Source: CAVTWY01 sp963738615
GTDB taxonomy: Bacteria > Pseudomonadota > Gammaproteobacteria > Burkholderiales > Burkholderiaceae_C
Assembly (NCBI GenBank): GCA_963738615.1
Contig: CAVTXI010000004.1
Span: 620,001 to 684,000 of the forward strand
Reading direction: 5' to 3'
Length of the DNA: 64,000 nucleotides
The translations under genes were made by a program, and so were the position numbers. The notes beneath the pieces are model-generated. The model did no database searches. It was not told the DNA's origin and saw only the letters and a list, made by a program, of their open reading frames with translations. Positions 44,546 through 54,806 of this stretch are shown here, in pieces. How positions within the stretch are numbered: position 1 is the stretch's first letter; each line of letters starts with the position of its first letter.

Positions 44546-46084
44546 TCAATACGTCGAAGGCGGTGAAGACGGCGCCGGCACCGGCGAAGGCGCGGGCCGG
44601 TTTCCCAGCAGTTCATCCAGCTTTCGGTTTTGCTCACGCACCGTCGCACGATCGCCGTACGGCTCGATCGGGTTCGGTGCTCCTTCGGCTGGCTTCGGTC
44701 GAGGCCGTGGACGTGGGCGAGGTGGCGCGACTGGTTGGGCAACCACTGAATCCTGTGCAGGTGCAGGTGCAGGTGCAGGTGCAGGTGCAGGTGCAGGTGC
44801 AGGTGCGACCGCCGCAGCCGCCTCTTCTTTCGCACGCGGCGGTGTCACCGGCGTTGGCGCTGCGACCGCTGGTGTCGACGCAACCGGCTCTTCACGACGC
44901 CGCATCACATACGCTGCGCCGCCGACAAGTGCCAGCAAGGATGCACCCGCGGCGGCCGCAAACCAACGCCGCTGCGGCGCAGGTACGGCTGAAGGCGCAG
45001 GTTCGGGTACGGGCGCAGGTGCCGTGATCGCGCGCGCCAACGCGGGCGGCGCCACCGCAGGCAGGATCACCGTCGCATCAACGTCGACTGGCACAGGCAC
45101 GGGTAAAGGCACGGGCGCGTTGGCCGCAACGCCGATGCCCAGGCATTCGCGCATCTGCGCCATCGACTGCGGCCGGTGGGCGCCACGGACCTCGAGGCAA
45201 CGGTCGATGCCCTCGAGAAAGCGCGTCGAGTACACCGCTGCGCGCGACTGGGTCCATGGCGCCGAGGCTTCGCGCATCGCGCGCGCAAGTGGCACGTAGT
45301 AGTCGTGAAGCACGCGCGTGACCGCAGCCGGCGGCACCTGCCGCGTGATCAGCACGTGCATCACCGCGGCCAGCGCGTACACGTCGGTCCAGGGCCCCTG
45401 CTCCACACCCGGCGCGGTCGCGTATTGCTCCACCGGCGCGTAACCCGCCTTGAGGATGACCGTCAGCGCCTGCGTCTTGTCGCCGATCACGCGCCGCGCG
45501 GCGCCCAGGTCGAGCAGCACCGGTCGGCCGTCGGCCAGCAGCAGGATGTTGTCGGGCGCCACGTCGCGGTGGAAGACGTTCTGCGCGTGCATGACCTCGA
45601 GCGCGTCGATCACCGGTGCAAGCGTGCGCAGCAGCCACGACTCGTCGAACGCATCGTGCGGGTCGCGTTCCTGGCAAATCTGGCGCAGGTTGCGCCCTTC
45701 GTAATACGGCATCGCCATGTACGCGGTGCCGTTGCCCTCCCAGAAGCGGAATACCTTCACCAGCGCCGGATGGTCGAAACGCGCCAGCAGCCGCGCCTCG
45801 TTGACGAAGCTGCGCAGGCCGATCTCGAACGTTTCTGCATGCTGACTCGAGCGCACCAGCACCGTGGTGGCGTCAGGCGCGCGGCTGGCCAGCATCGCGG
45901 GCATGTACTCCTTGATCGCGACACGGCGGTGCAGCGAATGGTCTTGCGCCAGGTACACGATGCCGAAGCCGCCTTCGCCAACCAGGCCAAGGATTTCGAA
46001 CTCGGCCAGGCGATGACCCGCGGGCAACGCGTTCAGCGAAGACGGCGAAGCGGCGGACGGCGGGGTGGCGGTGGTCGTCGACAT
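44546..46084 (-). CDS. second Ser/Thr kinase with HRDVAPDN/DLG catalytic motifs
   Basis: Encodes 512 residues from ATG 46084. Kinase domain about 26-300: GEGGFGIVYLAQD, VAIKEY lysine, MPYYEGRNLRQI, then FHRDVAPDNILLL instead of HRDxKxxN (Lys replaced by Ala) and LLDLGAARR instead of DFG, followed by AGYAPVEQY. The HRDxAPDN form is known in a group of proteobacterial kinases, so activity is still possible. A membrane helix (about 388-410) leads to a Pro/Ala-rich periplasmic tail (about 430-512) with (PA)n repeats, ending EQNRKLDELLGNRPAPSPVPAPSSPP. Likely a sensor kinase; the target is unknown. Confidence 0.82.
   Translation of the reverse strand: MSTTTATPPSAASPSSLNALPAGHRLAEFEILGLVGEGGFGIVYLAQDHSLHRRVAIKEYMPAMLASRAPDATTVLVRSSQHAETFEIGLRSFVNEARLLARFDHPALVKVFRFWEGNGTAYMAMPYYEGRNLRQICQERDPHDAFDESWLLRTLAPVIDALEVMHAQNVFHRDVAPDNILLLADGRPVLLDLGAARRVIGDKTQALTVILKAGYAPVEQYATAPGVEQGPWTDVYALAAVMHVLITRQVPPAAVTRVLHDYYVPLARAMREASAPWTQSRAAVYSTRFLEGIDRCLEVRGAHRPQSMAQMRECLGIGVAANAPVPLPVPVPVDVDATVILPAVAPPALARAITAPAPVPEPAPSAVPAPQRRWFAAAAGASLLALVGGAAYVMRRREEPVASTPAVAAPTPVTPPRAKEEAAAAVAPAPAPAPAPAPAPAPAQDSVVAQPVAPPRPRPRPRPKPAEGAPNPIEPYGDRATVREQNRKLDELLGNRPAPSPVPAPSSPPSTY
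44755..44802 (-). repeat. eight tandem hexamers (GTGCAG) in the kinase gene encoding (Pro-Ala)n
   Basis: Eight exact copies on the forward strand, CTGCAC on the coding strand. They give the alternating Pro-Ala stretch of the periplasmic tail. Slippage would change the tail length by two residues per unit without losing the frame. Confidence 0.92.
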
Positions 46085-46138
46085 GGGCGTCCGCAAGGGT
46101 ACTCGCCATGCCGGCGCGACACGGCATACGTCGGGGAT

Positions 46139-46190
46139 GACCGAAGTCAATCCAACCAACGTTCGTGCCGAACGCACGGCCAAAGTCAAT
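46139..46190 (-). promoter_or_regulatory. two copies of the recurrent element upstream of the second kinase gene
   Basis: Read on the reverse strand: ATTGACTTTGGCC (46190-46178), about 106 nt from the ATG at 46084, and TTGACTTCGGTC (46150-46139), 66 nt from it. The two copies are 39 bp apart; a similar pair 37 bp apart lies at 56993-57045. Confidence 0.4.
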
Positions 46191-46251
46191 TCACGGCACG
46201 CGTGGCGCCTGAAACGATGAAGGCATGGTTCGACACCCGAGGGCATTCACC

Positions 46252-46491
46252 ATGCACGACTTCACCACAAAGCTCACCAACGCGCCGTCAGCCTACGGCG
46301 GGGCGATCCGCAAAGGTTGGATCCGCGAGTTCTGGATCTGGCCGCTGGCCCTTCTGACGCTGGGTTGGGCATTGGCGCTGGGCGCTTACGCCTGGAGCCT
46401 GCACGACGATCCGAACCAGCCTCCGAGCCGACATGCGAGTTCCGATGTCGAGGAGTCGGCGTCGAGCGTCGCCAGCCCGATCGAACGATAA
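46252..46491 (+). CDS. small single-pass membrane protein, unknown function
   Basis: Encodes 79 residues from ATG 46252, with GAGGG eight bases upstream; ATG 46225 is an alternative but has no well-placed ribosome site. One membrane helix occupies about residues 26-48 (FWIWPLALLTLGWALALGAYAW). The C-terminal 30 residues are Ser/Glu-rich and polar. It lies between the second kinase (divergent) and the Ig-like lipoprotein gene, 127 bp before its start. I do not recognise it. Confidence 0.5.
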   Translation: MHDFTTKLTNAPSAYGGAIRKGWIREFWIWPLALLTLGWALALGAYAWSLHDDPNQPPSRHASSDVEESASSVASPIER

Positions 46492-46518
46492 ACACACGTC
46501 GGTGTTGCCAGCATGCCG

Positions 46519-46535
46519 ATGACCTTCGTCACCAT
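46519..46535 (+). promoter_or_regulatory. recurrent element upstream of the Ig-like lipoprotein gene
   Basis: Reads ATGACCTTCGTCACCAT, 100 nt before the ATG at 46619. Same orientation and distance as the copies upstream of the kinase (101 nt) and RCC1 lipoprotein (103 nt) genes. Confidence 0.45.
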
Positions 46536-46618
46536 AACGCCGAGGATCCCTATTTCAATGGATGTGCGTCGGCGTCGCTAACGCTGCAATACGTGTGCTT
46601 CCACAAGGACCACACAAC

Positions 46619-49600
46619 ATGCGCTCGCTTCACCTGTCCGCGACCCCCGCCTTCCTGTTTCGGCGAGCCAAGGCGGCAAGCATGGTCGCACTGACGTTGG
46701 TGTTGAGCGCTTGCGGCGGTGGCGGTGGCGGCGACTCTGCCGTCGGCGATGCGAGCCCGCCGCAGATCGTCTCGTCGCCGGGTGACCGCCAGGTCATCGT
46801 TGGTCAGGTCTCTGCCTTCTTCGTCGAAGCGATCGGCAACGGCATGGGCTTCTCGTGGGAGCAGCAGCTTTCGGGCCTCGGCGAGTGGCGCGCACCCACG
46901 GGGTCGTTTGCCAGCGATGCTTCCACCAGCAACCTGGTCGTTGGGCCGGTCGACATCGGCATGGACAAGTCGCGCATTCGCGCCCGGGTGACCAACTCGC
47001 AGGGCTCGGTCACCAGCACCGAAGCACTGCTGGGCGTGGTGTGGGGCACGGTGACCACGCTCGAACCCAACGACATCAACTTTGGTCCCGGTGCCGGTGG
47101 CCTGGGCAGCTCGGACGGTGGAACACCCGGCGGCGGTGACGGCGAAGGTGCCGGTGTGGGCGGCGGGCTGGGCAAAACGCCGCGCGCAACCATCACCATC
47201 ACACGCGTCGCCGATGGTGCTTCACTGGGCAGTGCACCTGCCGGCGCTACATCCGGCTTGGTGCGCGCCAAGGCCGGCCCGGGCGCGGCACCCGTGCTGA
47301 TCACGCTGCGCGGCGGGTCCGACGCGACGTACTACGACGAAGGCCGAGACGCGATGCAGTCGCTGCCGGGCGACCAGCAGCTGAACGCGCTGGCCCTGCA
47401 GTTCGACCGCCACCTGGGCGTGACCACGTTGACCGAAGCTGGGTACCGATACGCGCTGAACAACTTCCTGCAAAACCCCGCTGCCGTGCGCGCGGGCACG
47501 GTGCCCCTGAAGCGAAGCGCCACGGCGCAAGAGATCGCGCTGTTGACGCCGGTGCAGATCCAACTGGCGAATGACGCCATCCGCAACGAGATCAACCGGC
47601 TGCTGCCGGCGCGTTATGCGCTCGAGTCGATCTCGACCTTGCCCACGCCGGTCGACAACACGTCGCCGCGGGGGTCGATCACCGACAACATCTACGGCCG
47701 CATGCAGGCCGTGGTGGGTGGGTTGGCGCTCGCGGCCGCGCGTTTCGAGTCGTCGCTGGTGAACCCCGCGCTGAGGATGAACGCGCAACTGGCCGATGAC
47801 CTGACCGACGGCGTGGTCGACGGCCTGTCACTTGACCAGCAGAGCGTGTTCGGAGCCCAAGGCACGAATGCCTACGGACCAGGCAGCTTGCCGCAGCTGC
47901 TGGCTGACGCCGCCGACGCGCAATTCCAGCGCTTCGGCGACGGCAGCATCCAACAACCCCCGGTGATCAGCGGCCAACCCAGCGGCGCCACGATCACGCA
48001 AGGCGGCACGGCAACGTTGAGCATCAACGCGACGGGTTCGCTGCTGACCTTCCAATGGTTCCGCGACGGCACCGCCATCCCCAACGCCACGCGGGCGACG
48101 CTGACCACGTCGCTGGGCGGCGAGTACCACGTCGTGGTCGGCAACGGTGCAGGCACGGTGAACAGCACGCGCGTCACCGTCACGGTGGTTAGCGCGGCCG
48201 TGGCGCCCGCGATCACGACCCAGCCCGTACCGACGACCGTCACGTCGGGCGACAGCGCCACCTTCAGCGTGCAGGCGTCGGGCACCAACCTGCGCTACCA
48301 ATGGCAGTGGTGTCGTCGAACGTCGCCAGCGACATCGCCGGCGCGACCTCGGGCACCTACAGCACCGGCACCGCGGGCACGTACCGGGTGGTGGTGTCCA
48401 ACGACGCCGGTTCGGTGACCAGCCAGGACGCGACGCTGACCGTCACGGTGCGCGTCATCGCGCCGCAGATCACGGGCCAGCCGACGGCGCAGACGGTCAA
48501 CGCCGGGCAGGCAGCCACGCTGCAGGTCGCGGCTTCGGGCAACCCGCTGGCATTCCAGTGGCACAACGAGAGCGGGCCCATCAACAGGCGCCACCTCATC
48601 GAGCCACACCACGTCGACCGCGGGCACGTACCACGTGGTCGTGAGCAACAGCGCAGGCAGCGCGCAGAGCAACCCCGTCACGGTGACTGTGATCACCGTG
48701 CCCGCCATCACCACGCAACCCGCGTCGGTGACGATCAACCAAGGCCAGACCACGGTATTGAGCGTCGCGGCCAGCGGGCCTTCGCTGGTGTACCAATGGC
48801 GCTTCAACGGCAATGAGATCGCCGGTGCGAATGCGGCGAGCTACTCGACCGGCATCGCGGGCAGCTACACCGCCGTGGTGACCAACCCGGCCGGCTCGGT
48901 CACAAGCAACGCTGCCACGGTCACGGTCGTCGGCCTGCCCTCGATCAGCTCGCACCCTGCGTCGGTGACGATCAACCAGGGGCAGAGCACGGTATTGAGC
49001 GTGGTGGCCAGCGGCGATTCACTGCAGTACCAATGGCAACTGGCTGGCAACAACCTCGCCGGGGCAAACGCGGCGAGTTACACCACCGGCGTCGCGGGCA
49101 GCTATACCGTCGTCGTGACGAACCCCGCCGGCTCGGTCACCAGCAACCCGGCCACGGTCACGGTCGTCGGCCTGCCGTCGATTACCACGCACCCGGCGCC
49201 GGTGACGATCAACCAAGGGCAGACGACGCGGTTGTGCGTGGCCGCCGATGGGCCGTCGTTGAGCTACGAGTGGCAGATGAACACCGTGCCCATCACGGGC
49301 GCCAACGCGGCGTGCCACGACGCCAACACAGCGGGCAGCTACCGCGTGATCGTGCAAAACAGCGCGGGCTCGGTGACCAGCAACGCCGCGACGGTGACCG
49401 TGATCGTGCCTCCGGTGTTCACCACGCACCCGGCGTCAACCACGATCAACCGAGGGCAGACTGCAAACTTGACCGCGGCGGCAAGCGGCACATCGCCCAC
49501 CTATCAGTGGCAGTTGAACGGCGCCGACATCCCAGGGGCCACGTCGTCCATCTACCCCGCCACGCTCGGTGGCATCTACCGCGCGATCGCGCGGAACTCG

Positions 49601-51118
49601 GCGGGCTCGGTAACCAGCAATCCGGCGACCGTCACGGTCATCGATGTGCCCACGATCACATGCCCGGCCTCGGTGACGATCAACCGGGGGCAGACGACCA
49701 CGCTGATCGTGACCGCCACCGGTCCGTCGTTGAGCTATCAGTGGCGGCGCAACGGCACGGTCATCGAGGGTGCGACGGCGTCGAGTTACCTGACCGGCGT
49801 CGAAGGCAACTACACGGCCATCGTGTCCAACCCCGCCGGCTCGATCACGTGCGACCCGGCCACGGTGACGGTCATCGACCCGCCCGTGATCACCACGCAA
49901 CCCGCGTCGGTCACGATCAAGACGGGCGAAACGGCCCAGCTGCGCGTGGTTGCCACCACCGGCGGCGCAACGCTGTCGTACCAGTGGCGACTGAACAGTG
50001 CCAACGTCGCCGGGGGGACCGGCCCGACCTTGTCCACCACCACGCAAGGCGACTACACGGTTGTCGTGACCAACCGGGCCGGCTCGGCGACGAGCGCCGT
50101 GGCCACGGTCACGGTGGTCGGGCTGCCGACGGTGTCGATCGACCCTGCCAGCGCCACAATCAACCTGGGCGAGAGGGTCAACCTGCGCGCACTGGCATCG
50201 GGCACCGGCCCCTTCACCTACCAGTGGCTGGTCGGCGGCACACCCGTCGGCACCGCCGAGACCTACACCACGGGCACCGCCGGCACCTACACCGTGACCG
50301 TCACCGGCGCCGGTGGCTCGAGCAGCGCAACTGCCAGGGTCGATGTGATCACGCCACCCGTGATCACGGCGCAGCCGGTGTCGACACGGGTCGAGGAAGG
50401 TGGAACGGCCACCTTCGCCGTGAAAGCCGACGGCGCGAACCTTCGCTACCAGTGGTACCGGGTGGTGGGCGTGGGCGGTGAGGGGGAACTCACGGCTGCC
50501 ATCGAAGGCGCCACCTCGGCGACCTACAGCACGGGCACGGCGGGGCGCTACAACGTCATCGTCACCAACTCGGCCGGATCGCGGACCAGCGACACCGTGA
50601 CTTTGACGGTGATCACGGGGTTGCCGGTAATCCTCACGCACCCCGAGTCGGCGTCGCTTCCGGCCGGACGCACGCACACCATGAGCGTGAAGGCCAGTGG
50701 CACGGGACTGACCTACCAGTGGTACGAGATGGTCGCCAAGGTGCCGCAAGCCATCAAAGGCGCCAACGCCGTCGACTACACGACCGGCACCACGGGCAGC
50801 TACTTCGTTCGTGTCCGGAACGCCGCGGGTGCGGTCGACAGCAACCTCGCCGAAGTTCGCTTCACCGGCGGAGCCCCCGTCATCACCCGCATCGACGAGA
50901 AGTGCGGATCGACCGCGTGCCAGTGGACGGTTGTCGCCACGGGTATCACGCCCATGACCTACCAGTGGTATTTGATGTTCGCGACCGGCGCCCGAGAGCC
51001 CATCGGTGGCGAAACGTCACCGACGTTCACCTCGAAAGGGACAGGCACGTATTTCGTGATCATCACCAACGCGGTTGACTCGACCCAGGGACCGGCGCTG
51101 AGCTTCCCGCCACGCTGA
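46619..51118 (+). CDS. giant lipoprotein with about 13 Ig-like repeats (two compensating frame breaks)
   Basis: About 1499 residues from ATG 46619 (AAGGAC upstream). Signal with lipobox VLSAC, then a short Ig-like unit, a Gly/Asp-rich linker, and a conserved module (about 180-450: PVLITLRGGSDATYYDEG, LGVTTLTEAGYRYAL, ADDLTDGVVDGLS) shared with the RCC1 lipoprotein. Then about 13 Ig-like units of roughly 79 residues, each with a YQW/FQW core and a T(A)GxYxVVVxNxAGSVTS ending. The frame slips by one base near 48305 (YQWQ/VVSS) and back near 48590 (GPIN/GATS); the middle unit is perfectly good Ig-like sequence in the shifted frame. It is probably a surface-exposed binding or adhesive protein. 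Confidence 0.75.
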
Positions 51119-51125
51119 CGAGCAA

Positions 51126-52031
51126 ATGGACCAACGCACCCGAGACCTCGCCATGCCCACACGCCAACAAGTCAAAGTCATCAACCCCGCCGAAGCCAAC
51201 GCCTCGAACGAAGGCGGGGCTTTCCCCTTCGATCAATACGGCCTGCACCTGCTGGCGCAAGGCGACTCTTGGTTCTCGATCGGCGCGCTGCCGCCGTGGC
51301 AGACCTCGCGCGTGCTCGACGAACTCGAGATGGTGCCGCGCACCGTCATCGTCAACTGCGCGCAACCGGGCGGCAGGCTCGCGCGCATGGTCGACACCGC
51401 GGCGTCACGGCCTTTCACACGTGAGCTGAAGGGCAGGCTGGCGCGCGCCTATCACGCCATCGTCTTCTCGGGCGGCGGCAACGATGTGATCGAAGCCGCG
51501 GGCGCGCCCGCGACGGCGCCCCTCGACAAGCGCCTGCTGCGCACCGCGGCCGAACGCGGCGCGGGTGCCAGTGCGGCGCAGCACCTCAGCGAGCCGGGCT
51601 GGCAGACCTTCGAAGCGCACATCGGCGCGGTATTCAACCGCCTGATCGACGCGCGCGACAGCGGCATCAACCGCGGCAAGCCGGTGCTGATGCACAACTA
51701 CGCGGCGGTGGTGCCTCGCCCCGCGGGCGCCGGCTTCGGCGCGGGGCCGTGGCTGTTGCCGCCGCTGCAACGCTATGCGGTCGCGGCCGACATGCTGGTG
51801 CCGGTCAGCGACGAACTGCTGGGCCGCTTGTCACGCCTGCTGGCACGGCTGGTCACCACGCGTGCCAACGTGCACCTGGTCGACACGCGGTCGCTCGCAG
51901 GCGTGGCGCCAGCGCAGTTGGGTTCGACGGGCTCGTCGGGTGACTGGGTCAACGAGATCCACCTGACCGCCGGCGGCTATCGCAAGTGCGCGCGGGTGTG
52001 GGAACCGGTGCTGGACGCCGTGATCGCGTAA
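51126..52031 (+). CDS. SGNH/GDSL-type hydrolase
   Basis: Encodes 301 residues (ATG 51126; 51153 also possible). Block I, LLAQGDSWFS, carries the nucleophile serine; VFSGGGND is block III; WVNEIHLTAGGY supplies the block V histidine, with Asn or Glu in place of the usual Asp. No signal peptide or membrane segment is visible, so it could be cytoplasmic or a substrate of a non-Sec system. It begins seven bases after the Ig-like lipoprotein stop, suggesting cotranscription. SGNH enzymes act on acyl or acetyl esters; a type VI effector role would fit the context but no effector-specific marker is seen. Confidence 0.72.
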   Translation: MDQRTRDLAMPTRQQVKVINPAEANASNEGGAFPFDQYGLHLLAQGDSWFSIGALPPWQTSRVLDELEMVPRTVIVNCAQPGGRLARMVDTAASRPFTRELKGRLARAYHAIVFSGGGNDVIEAAGAPATAPLDKRLLRTAAERGAGASAAQHLSEPGWQTFEAHIGAVFNRLIDARDSGINRGKPVLMHNYAAVVPRPAGAGFGAGPWLLPPLQRYAVAADMLVPVSDELLGRLSRLLARLVTTRANVHLVDTRSLAGVAPAQLGSTGSSGDWVNEIHLTAGGYRKCARVWEPVLDAVIA

Positions 52032-52052
52032 CGCGGCTGCCGCGTCGGCCGC

Positions 52053-53276
52053 TCACTTCAACGTCGCCAGCCTTTCGATCGCCGGCTCGTACCCCGAGCG
52101 TGCCGACGCGCTGATCAGCCGGCGCGCCTGCGCCGGGTCTTTCTCCACGCCGCCTTCGCCGCTGAGGTGGTACTCGCCGAGCACGAAGGTGGCCTCGGGC
52201 ACGCCCGCGGGCGAGAGTGCCTTTGCGAGTTCGGCGGCTTCGGCATGCCGACCCAGCGGCCCCAGCGCGCGCATACGCAACACGCGGCCGTAGATGCCGC
52301 CGGGCTCGCGCTCGAGCAGCGCGTCGGCAGCCGCCAGCGCGTCGGCCGGGCGCTTCTGGATCATGCGGATGTTGGAGATCTCGAGGAACGGCGCCGTCAG
52401 CTTGCAGATGCCCGCCGCTGCGGTGAACTGCTCGACCGCCTGCTCCCACTCGCCGCGGAACGCGTGGTCCGACGCGATCTGCGTGGTGGCTTCGTAGACG
52501 ACGTGGTCGACGCGGTCGGGGCTCATCGAATTGGCATGCGTCTCGCGCTTCGCGTATTCACGCACGGCCTCGAAGCTGCCGCCCCAGCGCGGCGCCACCG
52601 CTTGAATGTAGGCGACGCGCACGATGATGTTGTCGGGCTGCACGCGCTGCGCTTCGGCCAGGATCGGCAGCAGGTCGGGCCGCGGGGTCTTCGGGCTCGG
52701 CTTCTCGGGCGAGGCCGCAACGCCAAGCCGCTTCGCCTCGAGCGTGCGCACGGCCCTGCCGATGTTCATCAGCATGTGGTGGGCAAGGATCGGCTTCGGG
52801 TGCAGCGCAATCGAGCGGATGGCGCTGTCCTGCGTCGCGGCCATGGCCTTCTGGAACTCGGCGAACTGCTGGCTCGAGGTGTCGCGCGCCAGCTTCTCGC
52901 CTCGCTTCTGCCATGCGACGGCGGCCAGGTGCAGCGTCTTCGCGTGGTGCGCCGCGAACGACTTCGGATGCAGCGCGACCCACTCGTCGACCAGCGGCGA
53001 AAGGAACGGCCCCCAGCGATCGAACGCGCCGAACTCGTAGACGAGCTGCTCGTCGGTCGTGCGGCCGGCGACGTAGGCCGCCAGAAAGGCGTCCATGCGC
53101 TTCTGCAACGCGTCGTACTTCTTCGCGCGCAGCAGGCCGAGCGAGATTTCCTGTTGTTCCTCGATCGCGACGGCGTCGTGTTTGCCTTCGCAATGCGGCG
53201 TCGCGCCGACGGTCGAGATGGTGAAGGCAGCGAACATCGCCGCGGTGATGCGGGTCAGGTGAGCGGCTCGGGTCAC
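52053..53276 (-). CDS. DUF4034-type secreted protein with TPR/Sel1-like tail
   Basis: Encodes 407 residues from GTG 53276, preceded by GAGGAG; the longer frame from 53315 lacks this. A signal peptide (LTRITAAMFAAFTISTVGATPHC) leads to the DUF4034-like domain (about 30-200: EEQQEISLGLLRAKKYDALQKRMDAFLAAY, FDRWGPFLSPLVDEWVALHPKSFAAHHAKTLHLAAVAW, HMLMNIGR), with helical repeats to the end (VPEATFVLGEYHLSGEGGVEKDPAQARRLISASARSGYEPA is a Sel1-like unit). These proteins are uncharacterised. It is convergent with the SGNH gene. The 190 bp upstream (53277-53468) show no recognisable site. Confidence 0.72.
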   Translation of the reverse strand: MTRAAHLTRITAAMFAAFTISTVGATPHCEGKHDAVAIEEQQEISLGLLRAKKYDALQKRMDAFLAAYVAGRTTDEQLVYEFGAFDRWGPFLSPLVDEWVALHPKSFAAHHAKTLHLAAVAWQKRGEKLARDTSSQQFAEFQKAMAATQDSAIRSIALHPKPILAHHMLMNIGRAVRTLEAKRLGVAASPEKPSPKTPRPDLLPILAEAQRVQPDNIIVRVAYIQAVAPRWGGSFEAVREYAKRETHANSMSPDRVDHVVYEATTQIASDHAFRGEWEQAVEQFTAAAGICKLTAPFLEISNIRMIQKRPADALAAADALLEREPGGIYGRVLRMRALGPLGRHAEAAELAKALSPAGVPEATFVLGEYHLSGEGGVEKDPAQARRLISASARSGYEPAIERLATLK

Positions 53277-53468
53277 ACGGACTCCTCGGTTCGAATCATG
53301 GGCATCGTGCCTCACGCATAAGGTGTGATCGTGCGATCGGCGGCCACGAGCATGCCATCGCCAGACGCGCCGCGGCGTCCGCCTGGGTGATGCACTTCAC
53401 GCGGGCGCGAGCTGCGGCCCCTCGATCAGCGGTCGCCGAATGCGACCCGCGGGATTTGCGGACCGTCC

Positions 53469-54743
53469 CTACAGCCGCATCGTCAAACGCTCGCGCACCG
53501 CCCACGTGCGCAAGATCTCGAGCGGACGGCCGCGTGGCCACTGGTTGCGAAAGCCCCGTGCTTGCACGATGCAGCGCTTCGACGGATCGATCTCGATCGT
53601 CAGTACCGGCCTGAACGTGGTGCCGCGCTGGCGGCCCAGCGACCAGATGCGCGTTTCACCTCGGCGGCAGGCGTGGGCGTAGCTTGCAACGCAGTGCTGA
53701 AGACGCGCACCTTCGGCGCGCAGCTGCGCGCTGTGGGTCAGCTCTTGCAACGTCCAGACGATCGGCGGCAGCGCGAGGTCGTCCGACGGCTGCTCGAGCA
53801 TCAGCGGTTTCAGGCCCGAGGGCTGCCACGCAAGGCCGAGGTCGCCCACGGTGAGGCTGCTGTGCCACCGCGCCATCAAGCGTCGCATCGACGCGGGCGT
53901 GCGCCCTTCGATCGAGAACGTCGGCCATGGCGGGGGCAGCGTGCCATCGATGCTGTGGCCGCCGTGGCCGCCGTGGGCGCCGTGGCCGTGTCGCACGGCA
54001 TGGATGAAGTCGATGGTCGGCCGCACATCATCCCCGCTCGTGCCGTGCGCGATGAAGAACATCCACACGCTGCGCCAGAAGTCGCCGTGACGAAGGTCCA
54101 GCGCAGGGCGTGACGCCAGCACCGCGTCGACGAGCCACGGCTGCGCGCCAAGGCCGAGCAACTCGGCGCGGCGCAGCGCGGCCGTGATCTCGAAGTGCGG
54201 CTTGCTGGCGAGCAGAAAGCGCTCCATCGCGCGCGTCATCGTGAACGGCAAGCCCTCGAGCGACCGGAAGCTCGCGCCCGCGCCGTGTGCGACGTACCAG
54301 CGGCGCATGGCTGCGGCCCAGGCGCCGTCATCGTCGGCATGCCAGGCCGCGGCCAGGAACGCAGGCACGGGCCAGCGCGCGAGCAGATGCGCAGCAAGCG
54401 ACGCTTCGACCACGCGCCACGAACCCGTGCAGCCTGGCCAGTCGTCGGGTGATCGCAGGTGTTGCGCATGGAAGCGCGCGACGTGCAGCAGCGCCGTCAC
54501 GCCCGGGTGGCGGGGCGCGTCCGTGGTGCTTGCTGCGGCGTCCTGCGCGTCGGCGAGATTGCCGCGCGCGTCACGCACCGCCGAGGGCTCGAGCAACCGT
54601 CGCCCGCGAAAGCGCACGGCGTCGAGCAGCGCAACGAAGCACGCCAAAGCCGCGGGTTCGTGCGCAAGGCGGCGATAGGCCGCATGAAGAGCGAGATCGG
54701 TCTGGCGTTTGTGGTGGCCAGCCAGCACCCGGGAGCGAGACAC
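53469..54743 (-). CDS. PcfJ-domain protein with His/Gly-rich insert
   Basis: Encodes 424 residues from GTG 54743, the only start in the frame. The C-terminal 110 residues match the PcfJ-like pattern (LTHSAQLRAEGARLQHCVASYAHACRRGETRIWSLG and a following strand TIEIDPSKRCIVQARGFRNQ). A His/Gly-rich stretch HGHGAHGGHGGH sits near residue 255. PcfJ is named from a conjugative plasmid, but chromosomal copies like this are common and their function is unknown. No conjugation gene is near. It is not obviously in an operon with its neighbours. Confidence 0.7.
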   Translation of the reverse strand: MSRSRVLAGHHKRQTDLALHAAYRRLAHEPAALACFVALLDAVRFRGRRLLEPSAVRDARGNLADAQDAAASTTDAPRHPGVTALLHVARFHAQHLRSPDDWPGCTGSWRVVEASLAAHLLARWPVPAFLAAAWHADDDGAWAAAMRRWYVAHGAGASFRSLEGLPFTMTRAMERFLLASKPHFEITAALRRAELLGLGAQPWLVDAVLASRPALDLRHGDFWRSVWMFFIAHGTSGDDVRPTIDFIHAVRHGHGAHGGHGGHSIDGTLPPPWPTFSIEGRTPASMRRLMARWHSSLTVGDLGLAWQPSGLKPLMLEQPSDDLALPPIVWTLQELTHSAQLRAEGARLQHCVASYAHACRRGETRIWSLGRQRGTTFRPVLTIEIDPSKRCIVQARGFRNQWPRGRPLEILRTWAVRERLTMRL

Positions 54744-54782
54744 GATGTCCCTCCTGGTTCACGACGGTGTGACATCGCGGCC

Positions 54783-54806
54783 GTGCGTACGTACGTACGT
54801 GCGTGC
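54783..54806. repeat. tetranucleotide repeat (GTRC)6 upstream of the PcfJ-like gene
   Basis: Six GTAC/GTGC units lie 40 bp upstream of the GTG start on the reverse strand, in the 54744-55003 gap. Slippage here could alter promoter spacing; the rest of the gap shows only a purine-rich region and the ribosome site of the crystallin gene. Confidence 0.75.

Noticed and set aside
46155..46171. A sigma-54 promoter (CGGCACG-N4-TTGG) upstream of the second kinase
   Set aside because: The essential GC of the -12 element is GG, so the match is incomplete; kept only as a remote possibility.
48305..48590. Programmed ribosomal frameshifting in the Ig-like lipoprotein
   Set aside because: Two slips in opposite directions with no slippery heptamer or clear pseudoknot at either site make sequence error or mutation more likely.
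53469..54743. The PcfJ-like gene as evidence of an integrated conjugative element
   Set aside because: No relaxase, coupling protein, T4SS or integrase gene lies in the window.
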